A stretch of 64,000 nt of DNA from Ornithinicoccus halotolerans (lineage in GTDB: Bacteria > Actinomycetota > Actinomycetes > Actinomycetales > Dermatophilaceae), in NCBI RefSeq assembly GCF_009602535.1, contig NZ_WIQI01000006.1, positions 1 to 64,000 on the forward strand, read 5' to 3'. Below the pieces are notes generated by a model. That model was not told the origin of the DNA, searched no databases, and worked only from the letters and a program-made list of their open reading frames with translations. Positions 47,037 through 55,415 of the stretch are shown piece after piece (positions within the stretch are counted from its first letter, which is position 1; each line of letters starts with the position of its first letter). The position numbers and the translations under genes are program-made.

Positions 47037-48305
47037 TCACCCCTCCGCCAGCCACCGCCGGACCCGGGCGCCGTCCTCGTCCAGCGCCGGCGGCGCGGTG
47101 TGCCTGGTGAAGGTGGTCTCCACCTCGCCGGTCCCGTCGCCACCGGGGCGGAAGAACCGCAGCGGCGGCCCGGGCAGGCTGACCCGGCCGTAGCCGGGGT
47201 GCTCGACGTCGACGAGCAGCCCCTGGGAGCGGGTCTGCTCCCACTCGTAGACCTGCCGCAGGTCACGCACCCGGCCACCGGGGACGCCGGCCTCGGCGAG
47301 CCGCGCCAGCACCTGCTCCATGGTGCTGCTCGCGAATGCGCCCTCGAGCAGCTCGATGAGCTGCGGGCGGTTGGCGACCCGCTCGGCGTTGCTGGCCATC
47401 CCCTCGGCCGCCGGGTCCAGCCCGAACGCCGCGCAGAACCGCCGCCACAGCGACTCGTTGCCGCAGGCCACCTGCACCGCACCGTCGGCGCAGCCGAACA
47501 GCCCGTAGGGCGCCAGCGACGGGTGGTGGTTGCCCTGAGCGGCGGGCAGCTGCCCGGCCACGGTCCACCGGGTGCCCTGGAAGGCGTGCACCCCCACGAT
47601 CGCGGCCAGCAGGCTGGTCCGCACCACCTGGCCGCGGCCGGTGCGCTCCCGCTCCAGCAGCGCGGCCAGCACCCCGTAGGCGCCGTACATCCCCGCCAGC
47701 AGGTCCCCGATCGGCACACCGACCCGCTGCGGGTCCTCGGGGCCGGAGCCGGTCAGCGACATCAGGCCGCCCTCACCCTGGGCGATCTGGTCGTAGCCGG
47801 GTCGACCGCCCTCCGGCCCGTCGTGGCCGAACCCGCTGATCGAGAGCACGACCAGCTGCGGGTTGAGCTCCTCCAGCCGGGAGGTCGACAGCCCCAGCCG
47901 GTCGAGCACCCCCGGCCGGAAGTTCTCGACCAGCACGTCGGCCCGGGCCACCAGCGCCTCCAGCACCCGCAGGTCAGCGGCGTCCTTGAGGTCGAGGGCG
48001 ACCGACTGCTTGTTGCGGTTGCACGACAGGAAGTAGGTCGCCACCCGCTCGGGCCCGGCCGCCCCGTCGGCCTCGGCGCCGGGTCCTCCGACACCCTGTG
48101 GCTCCACGTACGGCGGCCCCCAGCCGCGGGTCTCGTCCCCGCCCTGCGGGTTCTCGATCTTGATCACCCGCGCTCCCAGGTCGCCCAGCATCATCCCCGC
48201 GTGCGGGCCGGCCAGCGCCCGCGACAGGTCCACCACCAGGTAGCCGCTCAGCGGGCCGGGCGGCTGGTCGGGCGGGGACTGCTGCGGCTGCGGCTCCATG
48301 GTCAT
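47037..48305 (-). CDS. CaiB/BaiF family (class III) CoA-transferase
   Basis: A 422-residue enzyme that moves CoA between organic acids (or, as racemase, acts on acyl-CoA). 'YLVVDLSRALAGPHAGMMLGDLGARVIKIE' (in two parts), 'NRNKQSVALDLK', 'LVENFRPGVLDRLGL' and the catalytic Asp in 'GRPGYDQIAQGEGG' are standard. The N-terminal 18 residues are Pro/Gln-rich. ATG 48305 and ATG 48299 share the GAGGAG. It is divergent from a GntR regulator over a 65-bp promoter region, and so is its likely target. Confidence 0.93.
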   Translation of the reverse strand: MTMEPQPQQSPPDQPPGPLSGYLVVDLSRALAGPHAGMMLGDLGARVIKIENPQGGDETRGWGPPYVEPQGVGGPGAEADGAAGPERVATYFLSCNRNKQSVALDLKDAADLRVLEALVARADVLVENFRPGVLDRLGLSTSRLEELNPQLVVLSISGFGHDGPEGGRPGYDQIAQGEGGLMSLTGSGPEDPQRVGVPIGDLLAGMYGAYGVLAALLERERTGRGQVVRTSLLAAIVGVHAFQGTRWTVAGQLPAAQGNHHPSLAPYGLFGCADGAVQVACGNESLWRRFCAAFGLDPAAEGMASNAERVANRPQLIELLEGAFASSTMEQVLARLAEAGVPGGRVRDLRQVYEWEQTRSQGLLVDVEHPGYGRVSLPGPPLRFFRPGGDGTGEVETTFTRHTAPPALDEDGARVRRWLAEG

Positions 48306-48324
48306 CCTCTCCTCGGGCTCAGTG

Positions 48325-48339
48325 GCCTAGCCAATAGGC
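48325..48339. promoter_or_regulatory. GCCTA-N5-TAGGC operator candidate
   Basis: Perfect 5-bp arms in the 65-bp gap between divergent CoA-transferase and GntR genes. FCD-type regulators commonly bind such short palindromes in their own divergent promoters. Confidence 0.5.
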
Positions 48340-48357
48340 AACTGGGGCAGGTGTCAA

Positions 48358-48363
48358 TAGACT
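48358..48363 (+). promoter_or_regulatory. -10 box TAGACT for the GntR regulator
   Basis: TAnnnT hexamer ending 7 nt before the ATG at 48371; no Shine-Dalgarno sequence. Confidence 0.5.
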
Positions 48364-48370
48364 GGGACCC

Positions 48371-49099
48371 ATGAGCAGCGCTGCCGGGCCCGCCCCCGTC
48401 GGCCGGGTGACCCGCACCCGGCTGTACGAGCAGATCGTCCAGCAGCTGGTCCAGCACATCCGCGCCGCCGGGCTCGGGCCCGGCGACCGGCTGCCCCCGG
48501 AGCGCGAGCTGGCCGCCTCGCTGGGCGTGAGCCGGGCGACGCTGGCGCAGGCCCTCGTCGCCCTGGAGGTGCTCGGCACCATCTCGGTCCGGCACGGGGA
48601 GGGCGCGGTCATCGTCACCAGGGTCACCAGCCCCGACGACGACGCGCTGGTGCGCGCGGTCCGCGAGCACCGCAGCACGATGCCGGACATCATCGACGCC
48701 CGCTCCGCCCTGGAGACCAGGATCGCGGCGCTGGCCGCCGAGCGGCGCACCGAGGAGGACCTGCGCCGGATCGACGACGCGCTGACGCTGATGGCCGCCC
48801 AGGTCCAGGAGGGCGAGCGCGGCCTGGAGGGCGACCAGGCCTTCCACGAGGCGGTCACCGAGGCGGCCCGCTCCGGCGTGCTGGCCCGGCTGATGCGCGA
48901 GATCGCCGCGCTGATCCGGGAGACCCGGATCGAGTCGCTGTCCACGCCGGGCCGCCCGCAGGACTCGCTGGCCTCGCACCGGGAGATCGCCGAGGCCATC
49001 CGTGCCCAGGACCCGCGTGCCGCGGCGCGGGCGATGGAGGACCACATCACCCTGGTCTCCGACGTCGCGCTGCTGCGCGACCACCCGGACCCGGGCTGA
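48371..49099 (+). CDS. GntR family (FadR/FCD) transcriptional regulator
   Basis: A 242-residue regulator: winged helix at about residues 15-85 ('RLYEQIVQQLVQHIRAAGLG', 'ELAASLGVSRATLAQALVALE', with the final wing 'SVRHGEGAVIV') and an FCD domain ('DIIDARSALETRIAALAAER', 'GDQAFHEAVTEAARSGVL', 'SHREIAEAIRAQDPRAAARAMEDHI' in parts). One of the usual metal-site acids is the Asp of 'GDQAFHE'. The gene is divergent from the CoA-transferase, which it probably represses until an organic acid or CoA ester is bound. Confidence 0.92.
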   Translation: MSSAAGPAPVGRVTRTRLYEQIVQQLVQHIRAAGLGPGDRLPPERELAASLGVSRATLAQALVALEVLGTISVRHGEGAVIVTRVTSPDDDALVRAVREHRSTMPDIIDARSALETRIAALAAERRTEEDLRRIDDALTLMAAQVQEGERGLEGDQAFHEAVTEAARSGVLARLMREIAALIRETRIESLSTPGRPQDSLASHREIAEAIRAQDPRAAARAMEDHITLVSDVALLRDHPDPG

Positions 49100-49143
49100 C
49101 CCGGGCCGACCGAGCGGACGCCCGACCCGAGGAGGACGAGCCC

Positions 49144-49851
49144 GTGCCGCACCCGCACCTGACCGACACCCTCGCGCAGGTCACCGCCGAGACCGAGGCG
49201 CTGGTGGCCGACGCGAAGCGTCTCACCCCCGCGGACCTCGCCGTCCCCAGCCGGTGCGCTCGCTGGAGCCGGGCGCACGTGCTGGCGCACCTGGCCCGCA
49301 ACGCCGACTCGCTGGTCAACCTGGCCACCTGGGCCCGCACCGGGGTGGAGACACCGGCCTACCGCTCCCCCGAGGCGCGCGAGCGCGACATCGAGGAGGG
49401 GGCCACCCGCAGCCGCTCCGAGCTGCTGGCGGACGTCGTGGAGAGCGCCGCGCGGCTGGACCGTGCCTTCGAGTCGCTGCACGGCCCCGCCGGTGACGCC
49501 GAGGTCACCACCCGCGCCGGCACCACGGTGCGCGGCACGCAGCTGCCGGCGATGCGGCTGCAGGAGCTGGTGCTGCACCACGTCGACCTGCGCACCGGTT
49601 ACTCGCTGGCGGACGCCGACCCCGGCTGGGTCCGGCGCACCCTGACCCGCGGCCTCCGTCGGTGGGCCGCCCGGGACGACGCGCCCGACCTGGTGCTGCG
49701 CGCGCCGGATGAGCAGTGGGTGCTCGGCGCGGGCGGCCCGGTCGTCTCCGGGACCGAACCCGCACTGCTGCTCTGGCTGGCACGGGGCGACGCCGAGGGG
49801 TTGCAGGTGGCCGGTGGCGAGCCGCTACCGGCGCCACCGCCCTGGGGGTGA
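49144..49851 (+). CDS. maleylpyruvate isomerase family mycothiol-dependent enzyme
   Basis: A 235-residue DinB-fold protein of the MDMPI group. The N-terminal segment 'CARWSRAHVLAHLARNADSL' contains the metal His and 'RLQELVLHHVDLRTGYS' the Glu and second His that bind zinc in the Corynebacterium glutamicum maleylpyruvate isomerase. Characterised members use mycothiol to isomerise maleylpyruvate in gentisate breakdown; no gentisate dioxygenase is close, so the substrate is open. GTG 49144 follows GAGGAGG and lies 44 nt after the GntR gene. Confidence 0.87.
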   Translation: MPHPHLTDTLAQVTAETEALVADAKRLTPADLAVPSRCARWSRAHVLAHLARNADSLVNLATWARTGVETPAYRSPEARERDIEEGATRSRSELLADVVESAARLDRAFESLHGPAGDAEVTTRAGTTVRGTQLPAMRLQELVLHHVDLRTGYSLADADPGWVRRTLTRGLRRWAARDDAPDLVLRAPDEQWVLGAGGPVVSGTEPALLLWLARGDAEGLQVAGGEPLPAPPPWG

Positions 49852-49855
49852 GCCC

Positions 49856-50251
49856 TCAGCCGAACAGGTCGCCCCGGTGGAACATCTCCGCGGTGACGCG
49901 GGCGCTCGGCTGACCCAGGTCGGGGTCGGCCCCGGCCTCCAGCAGCGCCGCCACGACCGTGTCCTCGGCCTTGAAGACCGCCCCGGCCAGCGGGGACTGG
50001 CCGCGGTCGTTGAGCCGGTTCGGGTCGGCGCCGCGCTGGGCCAGCGCACGGACCGTGCCGGCGTGGCCGTGGTAGGCGGCCAGCATCAGGACGGTGTTGC
50101 CGTTGGCGTCGGTGAGGTCGACGGGCACGCCCGCGTCGACGTAGGCGGCCAGCTCCTCGGTGCGGCCCTCGCGCGCCAGGTCCAGGCAGTCCTGGGCGAG
50201 CTGCACCACCCGGGGGTCGACCTGGTCGTTGCGCTGCGTGCCCTCGGTCAT
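49856..50251 (-). CDS. ankyrin repeat domain-containing protein
   Basis: A 131-residue protein of about three ankyrin repeats ('DANGNTVLMLAAYHGHAGTVRAL', split by the Gly pair, then 'LNDRGQSPLAGAVFKAEDTVVAALLEAGADPD' in parts). It has no enzymatic domain and likely binds another protein in the cytosol. Start ATG 50251 is 6 nt after TACGCT, so probably leaderless. It sits in a block of unrelated small genes and is convergent with the maleylpyruvate isomerase (stops 4 nt apart). Confidence 0.9.
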   Translation of the reverse strand: MTEGTQRNDQVDPRVVQLAQDCLDLAREGRTEELAAYVDAGVPVDLTDANGNTVLMLAAYHGHAGTVRALAQRGADPNRLNDRGQSPLAGAVFKAEDTVVAALLEAGADPDLGQPSARVTAEMFHRGDLFG

Positions 50252-50257
50252 GGGCCC

Positions 50258-50263
50258 AGCGTA
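50258..50263 (-). promoter_or_regulatory. -10 box TACGCT for the ankyrin-repeat gene
   Basis: TAnnnT hexamer on the minus strand ending 6 nt before the ATG at 50251. Confidence 0.45.
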
Positions 50264-50291
50264 TGGGGCCGGTACGGCCCGAGTCACGGCG

Positions 50292-51038
50292 TCAGCAGAA
50301 CCGAGGCAGGTGGTGGGCGATCTGCTGCCGCCACCACGGCCAGTCGTGCGCCACGTCGTGGCCCCACACGTCCAGCTCGTGCGGGATCTGCTTCTCCGCC
50401 AGCAGCCGCGCCAGCGTGTGCGCCCCGGGGAGCGACCCGGTCGGGTGCACCTCGAACGCGCCCTGCCCCACGACGAGCACCACCTGCACGTGATGGCGCA
50501 GCCACTCCAGATGCTCGCCGCCCATGCCGGCGACGTAGGCGACCGGGTTGGCGAAGTAGGTCGCGTCGCCCAGCTCGCCCCAGCCGCGCCAGGTCGAGGG
50601 GTCGAAGTTGCCCGACAGCGAGATCGCGACCGGGAACAGGTCAGCGCGCTTCAGCGCGAAGTTGACCGCGTGGTAGCCGCCGAGCGAGCAGCCGGTCGTG
50701 ATGATCCCCGGGTGGCCCGGGGAGTCACCGTCAATGAGCGGCACGACCTGGCGGACGACCCACTGCTCGTAGGCGACGTGCCGCCGCGCGCGCTCCTCGC
50801 TCGGCAGGCCGTAGTCGCTCCAGGACTGGTGGTCGAAGGAGTCGACGCAGTAGAGCTTGACCCGCCCGGCGTCGATGAGCGGTGCCAGCGCGTCGACCAT
50901 GCCGTGCGACTCGTAGTCGCCGGCGTGCCCGGCCTCGGAGGGGAACGCCAGGACCGGGCGGCCGTAGTGGCCGTACCGGATCACCGTGCCGGGGCGGTCC
51001 AGCCCCTCCCCGGCGACCTCGACCTGCTCACGCTCCAT
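50292..51038 (-). CDS. esterase family protein (alpha/beta hydrolase)
   Basis: A 248-residue protein of the putative-esterase (esterase D / antigen-85 related) fold without a signal peptide. 'TTGCSLGGYHAVNFAL' holds the nucleophile Ser in GxSxG form, 'HELDVWGHDVAHDWPWWRQQ' the Asp and His. 'LSGNFDPSTWRGWGELGDATYFANP' (in parts) is typical. ATG 51038 was chosen; a GTG seven codons upstream is possible. It is 40 nt upstream of the ankyrin gene on the same strand and may be expressed with other genes here; substrate unknown. Confidence 0.88.
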   Translation of the reverse strand: MEREQVEVAGEGLDRPGTVIRYGHYGRPVLAFPSEAGHAGDYESHGMVDALAPLIDAGRVKLYCVDSFDHQSWSDYGLPSEERARRHVAYEQWVVRQVVPLIDGDSPGHPGIITTGCSLGGYHAVNFALKRADLFPVAISLSGNFDPSTWRGWGELGDATYFANPVAYVAGMGGEHLEWLRHHVQVVLVVGQGAFEVHPTGSLPGAHTLARLLAEKQIPHELDVWGHDVAHDWPWWRQQIAHHLPRFC

Positions 51039-51115
51039 CCGGTCAGCCTGCCACAGCACCCGCCGCGGGACTCACCGCAACGGCGTGCTCACCGTGCCGC
51101 TACCGATGGGGGGTA

Positions 51116-52612
51116 TCAGTCGCGCATTCGTCGCTTGAGCGTGGCGATCACCGGCGGGGCGAACAGCAGGATCGCCGTGAGCACGATCAGCCCCGCACTG
51201 ATGGGCCGGGTGAAGAACTGGCCCAGGTCCCAGTTGGTCTTGATGACGCTCTGGATGAAGTTGCGCTCCACGATCGGGCCCAGCACGATCCCCAGCACCA
51301 CCGGCGCCAGCGGGATCTTGGCCCGTTCCAGCAGGAACCCGAGCACGCCCATCAGCAGCATGATCGTGATCTCGAGGTAGCCGTTGTTGATGGCGAACGA
51401 GCCCACGATCGAGATCGCCACGATGATCGCCAGCAGCGTGGCCCGCGGGACCTGCAGCACGAGCGAGCTGGCCCGGATGAGCAGGAAGCCCAGCGGCAGC
51501 AGCAGCAGGTTCGCCACGATGAACACGATGTAGATGGCGTAGAGCATGTCGGTGTTCATCGTGAACAGCTGGGGCCCGGGCGTGACGCCCTTGACCAGCA
51601 GCACCCCGATGAGGATGGCGGTGATGGTGTCGCCCGGGATGCCGAAGGCCAGCGTCGGGATGAACGCGGAGCCGAGTCCGGCGTTGTTGGCCGCCGCCGC
51701 CCCGGCGATGGGCTCCGGGTGGCCCTTGCCGCGGCCGAACAGGTGAGCGTTGCGCGAGGTGTTCTTGGTCACCGCGTAGGAGACCCACGCGGCGATGTCC
51801 GCGCCGGCACCCGGCAGTGAGCCGACCGCACCGCCGATCACGCTGCCCGAGCCGACCCGGTGCTTGTAGCGCCACACCGTCCGCAGCGACTCCCGGATCG
51901 AGCCTCGGCTGCTCACCTTCGGGACCGGCCCCAGGTGGATCGGTGAGGTGGCGTTGCGCAGCACCTCCGAGACACCGAACAGGCCGATCATCGCGGGGAT
52001 GAAGTCCACGCCCCGGTAGAGCTCCGACTCCCCGAACGTGAACCGGGGATAGCCGATCGAGACGTCCAGCCCGATGGTGGAGATCAGCAGACCGAGCATC
52101 AGCGCGATGCCGCCCTTGATCTGCGAGCCGCGCGAGATGATCACCGCCGCGGTGAGGCCGAGGACGGCCACCCAGAAGTACTCGTAGGAGGTGAACCGGA
52201 GCGCGAACTCCCCGAGGACCGGCGCCACGAAGATCAGCACGACCGACCCGAACAGGCCGCCCAGGACCGAGGCGACGAGGGAGACGCCGAGCGCGACCGG
52301 GCCCTTGCCGTCCTGCGTCATCCGGAAGGCGTCCTCGGTGTAGGCCGCGCTGGAGGGGGTCCCAGGGATGCGCAGCAACGCGCCGGGCACGTCGCCGGCG
52401 AAGATCGCCATCGCCGACATCGTGATGATGGAGGCGATCGCCGGCACCGGGTCGAGGAAGAAGGTGAACGGGATCAGCAGCGCAGCCGCGAGCGTGGCGG
52501 TCATGCCGGGCAGCGCACCGATGAACAGCCCGAAGATCCCGGCGAGCACGACGACGAGCAGCGTCGTCGGGTCGAGCACCAGCTCCAGGCCGGCCTGGAT
52601 GTCGGCGGCCAC
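51116..52612 (-). CDS. tctA: tripartite tricarboxylate transporter permease, large subunit
   Basis: A 498-residue protein with about twelve membrane helices. 'GIFGLFIGALPGMTATLAAA' is the family signature and 'IPGTPSSAAYTEDAFRMTQDGKG' (in parts), 'LPGAGADIAAWVSYA' and 'FGIPGDTITAILIGVLLVKG' are strongly conserved in TctA. It forms the transport channel for a di- or tricarboxylate or sugar acid, driven by an ion gradient. GTG 52612 follows the tctB stop by 3 nt. Confidence 0.95.
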   Translation of the reverse strand: MAADIQAGLELVLDPTTLLVVVLAGIFGLFIGALPGMTATLAAALLIPFTFFLDPVPAIASIITMSAMAIFAGDVPGALLRIPGTPSSAAYTEDAFRMTQDGKGPVALGVSLVASVLGGLFGSVVLIFVAPVLGEFALRFTSYEYFWVAVLGLTAAVIISRGSQIKGGIALMLGLLISTIGLDVSIGYPRFTFGESELYRGVDFIPAMIGLFGVSEVLRNATSPIHLGPVPKVSSRGSIRESLRTVWRYKHRVGSGSVIGGAVGSLPGAGADIAAWVSYAVTKNTSRNAHLFGRGKGHPEPIAGAAAANNAGLGSAFIPTLAFGIPGDTITAILIGVLLVKGVTPGPQLFTMNTDMLYAIYIVFIVANLLLLPLGFLLIRASSLVLQVPRATLLAIIVAISIVGSFAINNGYLEITIMLLMGVLGFLLERAKIPLAPVVLGIVLGPIVERNFIQSVIKTNWDLGQFFTRPISAGLIVLTAILLFAPPVIATLKRRMRD

Positions 52613-52615
52613 GGG

Positions 52616-53152
52616 TCAGCCCACCAGCCCGTCCGGAAGCTGCACCAGCAGTCCTTCCTCGAAGACCAGCAGCAGCGCGAACGCCACCGCCACCGCGGTG
52701 ATCAGGGCGACCCACCAGCGGGCCCCGAGCGTGATCATCACGGCGAGGACGACCAGGGTGATGGTGACGAGGAAGCCGAGCGTCTCGGCCGCCACGATGT
52801 AGAAGGCGATACCGGCCAGCACGACGCCGCCGTTGAGCCAGCGGCGCCCGGTCGACACGGTGGGGCCGGCGACGGCCGGGGCCTCCTCCTCGACGTCCAC
52901 GCGGCGCCCGCGCAGCGCGCCGACCACCAGCACCAGCCCGAACAGGACCAGGAAGACACCGATGATGCCGGGGAACAGCCCGGGGCCCGGCATGCCCTGG
53001 GCGATCCTGGGCATCCCGACGGCTGCGGGCAGGACCGCGACCCCCAGCACGGCCGAGGCCGCTCCCGCGATCAGGTCGGTACGGTTGACCCGTCGCGGGG
53101 AGCGGCTCGGACCGGCATCGGGAGTCCCGGTGCTGGAGGCCTCCGGCGTCAC
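52616..53152 (-). CDS. tctB: tripartite tricarboxylate transporter small membrane subunit
   Basis: A 178-residue protein with four membrane helices ('LIAGAASAVLGVAVLPAAVG', 'LFPGIIGVFLVLFGLVLVVGA', 'GGVVLAGIAFYIVAAETLGF' and 'LITAVAVAFALLLVFEEGL'), the TctB pattern, with a charged loop in the middle. It pairs with TctA. The GTG at 53152 overlaps the tctC stop (GTGA); the long open frame upstream of it lies antisense-free inside tctC and is not used. Confidence 0.9.
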   Translation of the reverse strand: MTPEASSTGTPDAGPSRSPRRVNRTDLIAGAASAVLGVAVLPAAVGMPRIAQGMPGPGLFPGIIGVFLVLFGLVLVVGALRGRRVDVEEEAPAVAGPTVSTGRRWLNGGVVLAGIAFYIVAAETLGFLVTITLVVLAVMITLGARWWVALITAVAVAFALLLVFEEGLLVQLPDGLVG

Positions 53153-54243
53153 TGCGCCAGGCCCGCTCGCTCCATGATCTCGCCCTTGGCCGCGTCGTCC
53201 TCGGCCATGAACTGGGCGAACTCCTCGGCGTTGCGCCACTGCACGCCCAGCCGGCTGTCCGCCATGAAGCTGGCGTACTCCTCGCCCTGCACGATGCCCT
53301 CCAGGTGGCACTCCACCTCGGCCACGATGTTCTCGTCCAGGCCTGCCGGGCCGGCGACGCCGCGCCAGGCCCCCATCTCGAACTCGATGCCGGTCTCCTC
53401 CGCCAGCGGGGGCACGTCGGGGAAGTTCGGGTCGCCCTCGGCGGCCATCGCCGCGAGCGCCTTGACCCGGCCGGCCTCGAGCATCGTGTAGTTCTCGCCC
53501 AGCGAGGACGGCGACAGGTCGATGCCGCCGGCCACCAGCTCCTGCAGCGCCGGTGCGGCGCCATCGGAGGGCACGAAGGTCACCGCGTCCGGCTCCAGGC
53601 CGGCCTCGAGCAGCATGCCGATGAGGGCGACGTGCCAGATGCCGCCCTGCCCGGTGCCCGAGGCGGTCAGCGTCCCGGGGTTGGCCTCGATGTGGTCCAG
53701 CAGCGCCTGCGCGTCGTCCCACGGCGCGTCCGCGGCCACGGTCAGCCCGGCCGGGTCGAAGTTGACCTGGGCGATCGGGCTGAGGTCCTCGTGGGTGAGG
53801 TCGGTCAGTCCCTGGTGGTGCATCATCCCGATCTCCACGGTGATCAGGCCCAGCGTCTGCCCGTCGGGCTCGGCATCGGCGATCGCCTGGTGCCCGACCA
53901 CGCCGCTACCACCGGTGCGGTTGACGACGTTGACCTGGGTGTCGAGCGCGGTGGACAGCTGCTCGCCGACCAGGCGGGCGACGCTGTCGGTGCCGCCGCC
54001 GGCGGCCCACGGCACGATCATCTCGATCGGCCCGCTCGGGTAGTCCGCAGCGAGGTCGCAGTCCCCGCCCGAGCCAGCGCCCGCGGTGCCCCCGTCCCCG
54101 TCGCTGGACCCCTCGCCGTCACCGTCCTCACCGCCGCAGGCGGCCAGCACCAGGCCGGCGACCCCGACGGCCGCTACGGTGCGCGCCCACGGTCGGGAGC
54201 GGGTGCCGCTGCCGTTTCCTGCCAGTGCCGTGCTGCGCGCCAT
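53149..54243 (-). CDS. tctC: tripartite tricarboxylate transporter substrate-binding lipoprotein
   Basis: A 364-residue exported binding protein of the Bug/TctC family. The signal ends in a lipobox (VLAAC) and is followed by an Asp/Gly/Ser-rich linker; 'IEMIVPWAAGGGTDSVARLV', 'GGSGVVGHQAIADAEPDG', and 'SGTGQGGIWHVALIG' are the family's ligand-binding loops. ATG 54243 lies 8 nt after GGGAG; ATG 54249 is too close to it. It heads the tctCBA operon and is divergent from a LysR regulator. Confidence 0.93.
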   Translation of the reverse strand: MARSTALAGNGSGTRSRPWARTVAAVGVAGLVLAACGGEDGDGEGSSDGDGGTAGAGSGGDCDLAADYPSGPIEMIVPWAAGGGTDSVARLVGEQLSTALDTQVNVVNRTGGSGVVGHQAIADAEPDGQTLGLITVEIGMMHHQGLTDLTHEDLSPIAQVNFDPAGLTVAADAPWDDAQALLDHIEANPGTLTASGTGQGGIWHVALIGMLLEAGLEPDAVTFVPSDGAAPALQELVAGGIDLSPSSLGENYTMLEAGRVKALAAMAAEGDPNFPDVPPLAEETGIEFEMGAWRGVAGPAGLDENIVAEVECHLEGIVQGEEYASFMADSRLGVQWRNAEEFAQFMAEDDAAKGEIMERAGLAQ

Positions 54244-54366
54244 GTCCATCACTCCCACGTCGTCGTGTGCCGTCCGCGAGCAGCGGAACGGCGGGTGCTG
54301 CACCCAGAGGAGCACGCCCGATCCGCCAAAGCAATCATCGGACGTCCGCGTACGTCGACTACCCTC

Positions 54367-54383
54367 TATCCGTAAGTCGGATA
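54367..54383. promoter_or_regulatory. LysR binding box (ATC-N9-GAT within TATCCG-N5-CGGATA)
   Basis: A perfect 6-bp inverted repeat with a 5-nt spacer in the divergent tctC-lysR region, containing the classical LysR-family ATC-N9-GAT symmetry, 40 nt before the regulator's GTG and 124 nt upstream of tctC. Confidence 0.6.
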
Positions 54384-54422
54384 GTTACTGTTCCGTTACC
54401 CGGGACCGAAGGGCGCCCCCGC

Positions 54423-55370
54423 GTGAGCCGGATCGAGAACCTGGAGTGGCTGACCACGTTCGTGGCGGTCGCCGACCACGGGACCTTCAGTCGGGCCGCC
54501 CGCGCGGTGCACCGCTCGCAGTCCCGCGTCAGCGCCCACATCGCCGCCCTCGAGGCAGCCCTCGGGCGGCCGCTCTTCGACCGCCGGCACCGCCCGGTGG
54601 AGCTGACCGACGCCGGGGAGGCGTTCCTGCCCTACGCCCGGGACGTGCTGGCCCGGCTGGAGGAGGGCACCGCCCGCGTCGACGCGCTGACCGGAGTGCT
54701 GCGCGGCAGCATCGTGGTCGGGGCCCACCCCAGCATCAGCGCGGGCTTCCTGCCCGAGGTGCTGCGCGACTTCTGCCAGCGGCACCCGCAGGTCTCGGTC
54801 GAGATCACCGAGGGGACGACGGCGGGCATGGCCGATGCGCTGCTCTCCGGCCGAGTGCATCTGGCGCTGCGCTCGACCACGGCCGGGGTGCCCCCGCCGG
54901 GCCTGCACTGGCGCCCGCTGTGGACCGAGCCCTACGTCGCCGTCCTGCCCGCCGACCACCCCCTGGCCGCCCTGGACCACCTCGGCCCCCACGACCTGCT
55001 GGACGACCCGTTCATCGCCATCGGGCAGCCCGGAGCCGACATCGACCCCGACACCCGAGCGGTCTTCGACCGGTGGGGGGTGGCTCCCGAGGTGTCGTGG
55101 CGGACCGAGCAGCCGCAGACGCTCGCCAACCTGGTCAAGGCCGGGATGGGCATCGGGCTGTCCAACGCGCTGGCGATGCGCACGGCGGAGACCACGGGGC
55201 TGTCGATCGTCCCCGTCGGCCCGATCGACCAGGGCCGCACCGTCGGGCTGTGGGTGGACCCGGCGCGGTACGCCTCCGCCGCCACCCGCGCCCTCCACCG
55301 GACCATCCTGACCGCACCGCGACCGTCCGGAACCGCCCCGCCACCGTCCCCCTCGGCCACCGACGGATGA
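54423..55370 (+). CDS. LysR family transcriptional regulator
   Basis: A 315-residue LysR regulator: winged helix ('EWLTTFVAVADHGTFSRAARAVHRSQ', in parts, then 'RVSAHIAALEAALGRPLFDR') and an effector domain ('VEITEGTTAGMADALLSGRV', 'RTEQPQTLANLVKAGMGIGLS'). The GTG at 54423 gives the usual N-terminal length. It is divergent from tctCBA and upstream of the sugar-acid enzymes, so it probably regulates transport and breakdown of the same compound. It is a paralogue of the LysR at 24639. Confidence 0.92.
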   Translation: MSRIENLEWLTTFVAVADHGTFSRAARAVHRSQSRVSAHIAALEAALGRPLFDRRHRPVELTDAGEAFLPYARDVLARLEEGTARVDALTGVLRGSIVVGAHPSISAGFLPEVLRDFCQRHPQVSVEITEGTTAGMADALLSGRVHLALRSTTAGVPPPGLHWRPLWTEPYVAVLPADHPLAALDHLGPHDLLDDPFIAIGQPGADIDPDTRAVFDRWGVAPEVSWRTEQPQTLANLVKAGMGIGLSNALAMRTAETTGLSIVPVGPIDQGRTVGLWVDPARYASAATRALHRTILTAPRPSGTAPPPSPSATDG

Positions 55371-55402
55371 GGGGACACATCGGACGTCTCTCCCGCGACC
55401 GC

Positions 55403-55408
55403 TATCGT
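55403..55408 (+). promoter_or_regulatory. -10 box TATCGT for the 2-hydroxyacid dehydrogenase gene
   Basis: TAnnnT hexamer ending 7 nt before the ATG at 55416. Confidence 0.45.
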
Positions 55409-55415
55409 GCCGGAC

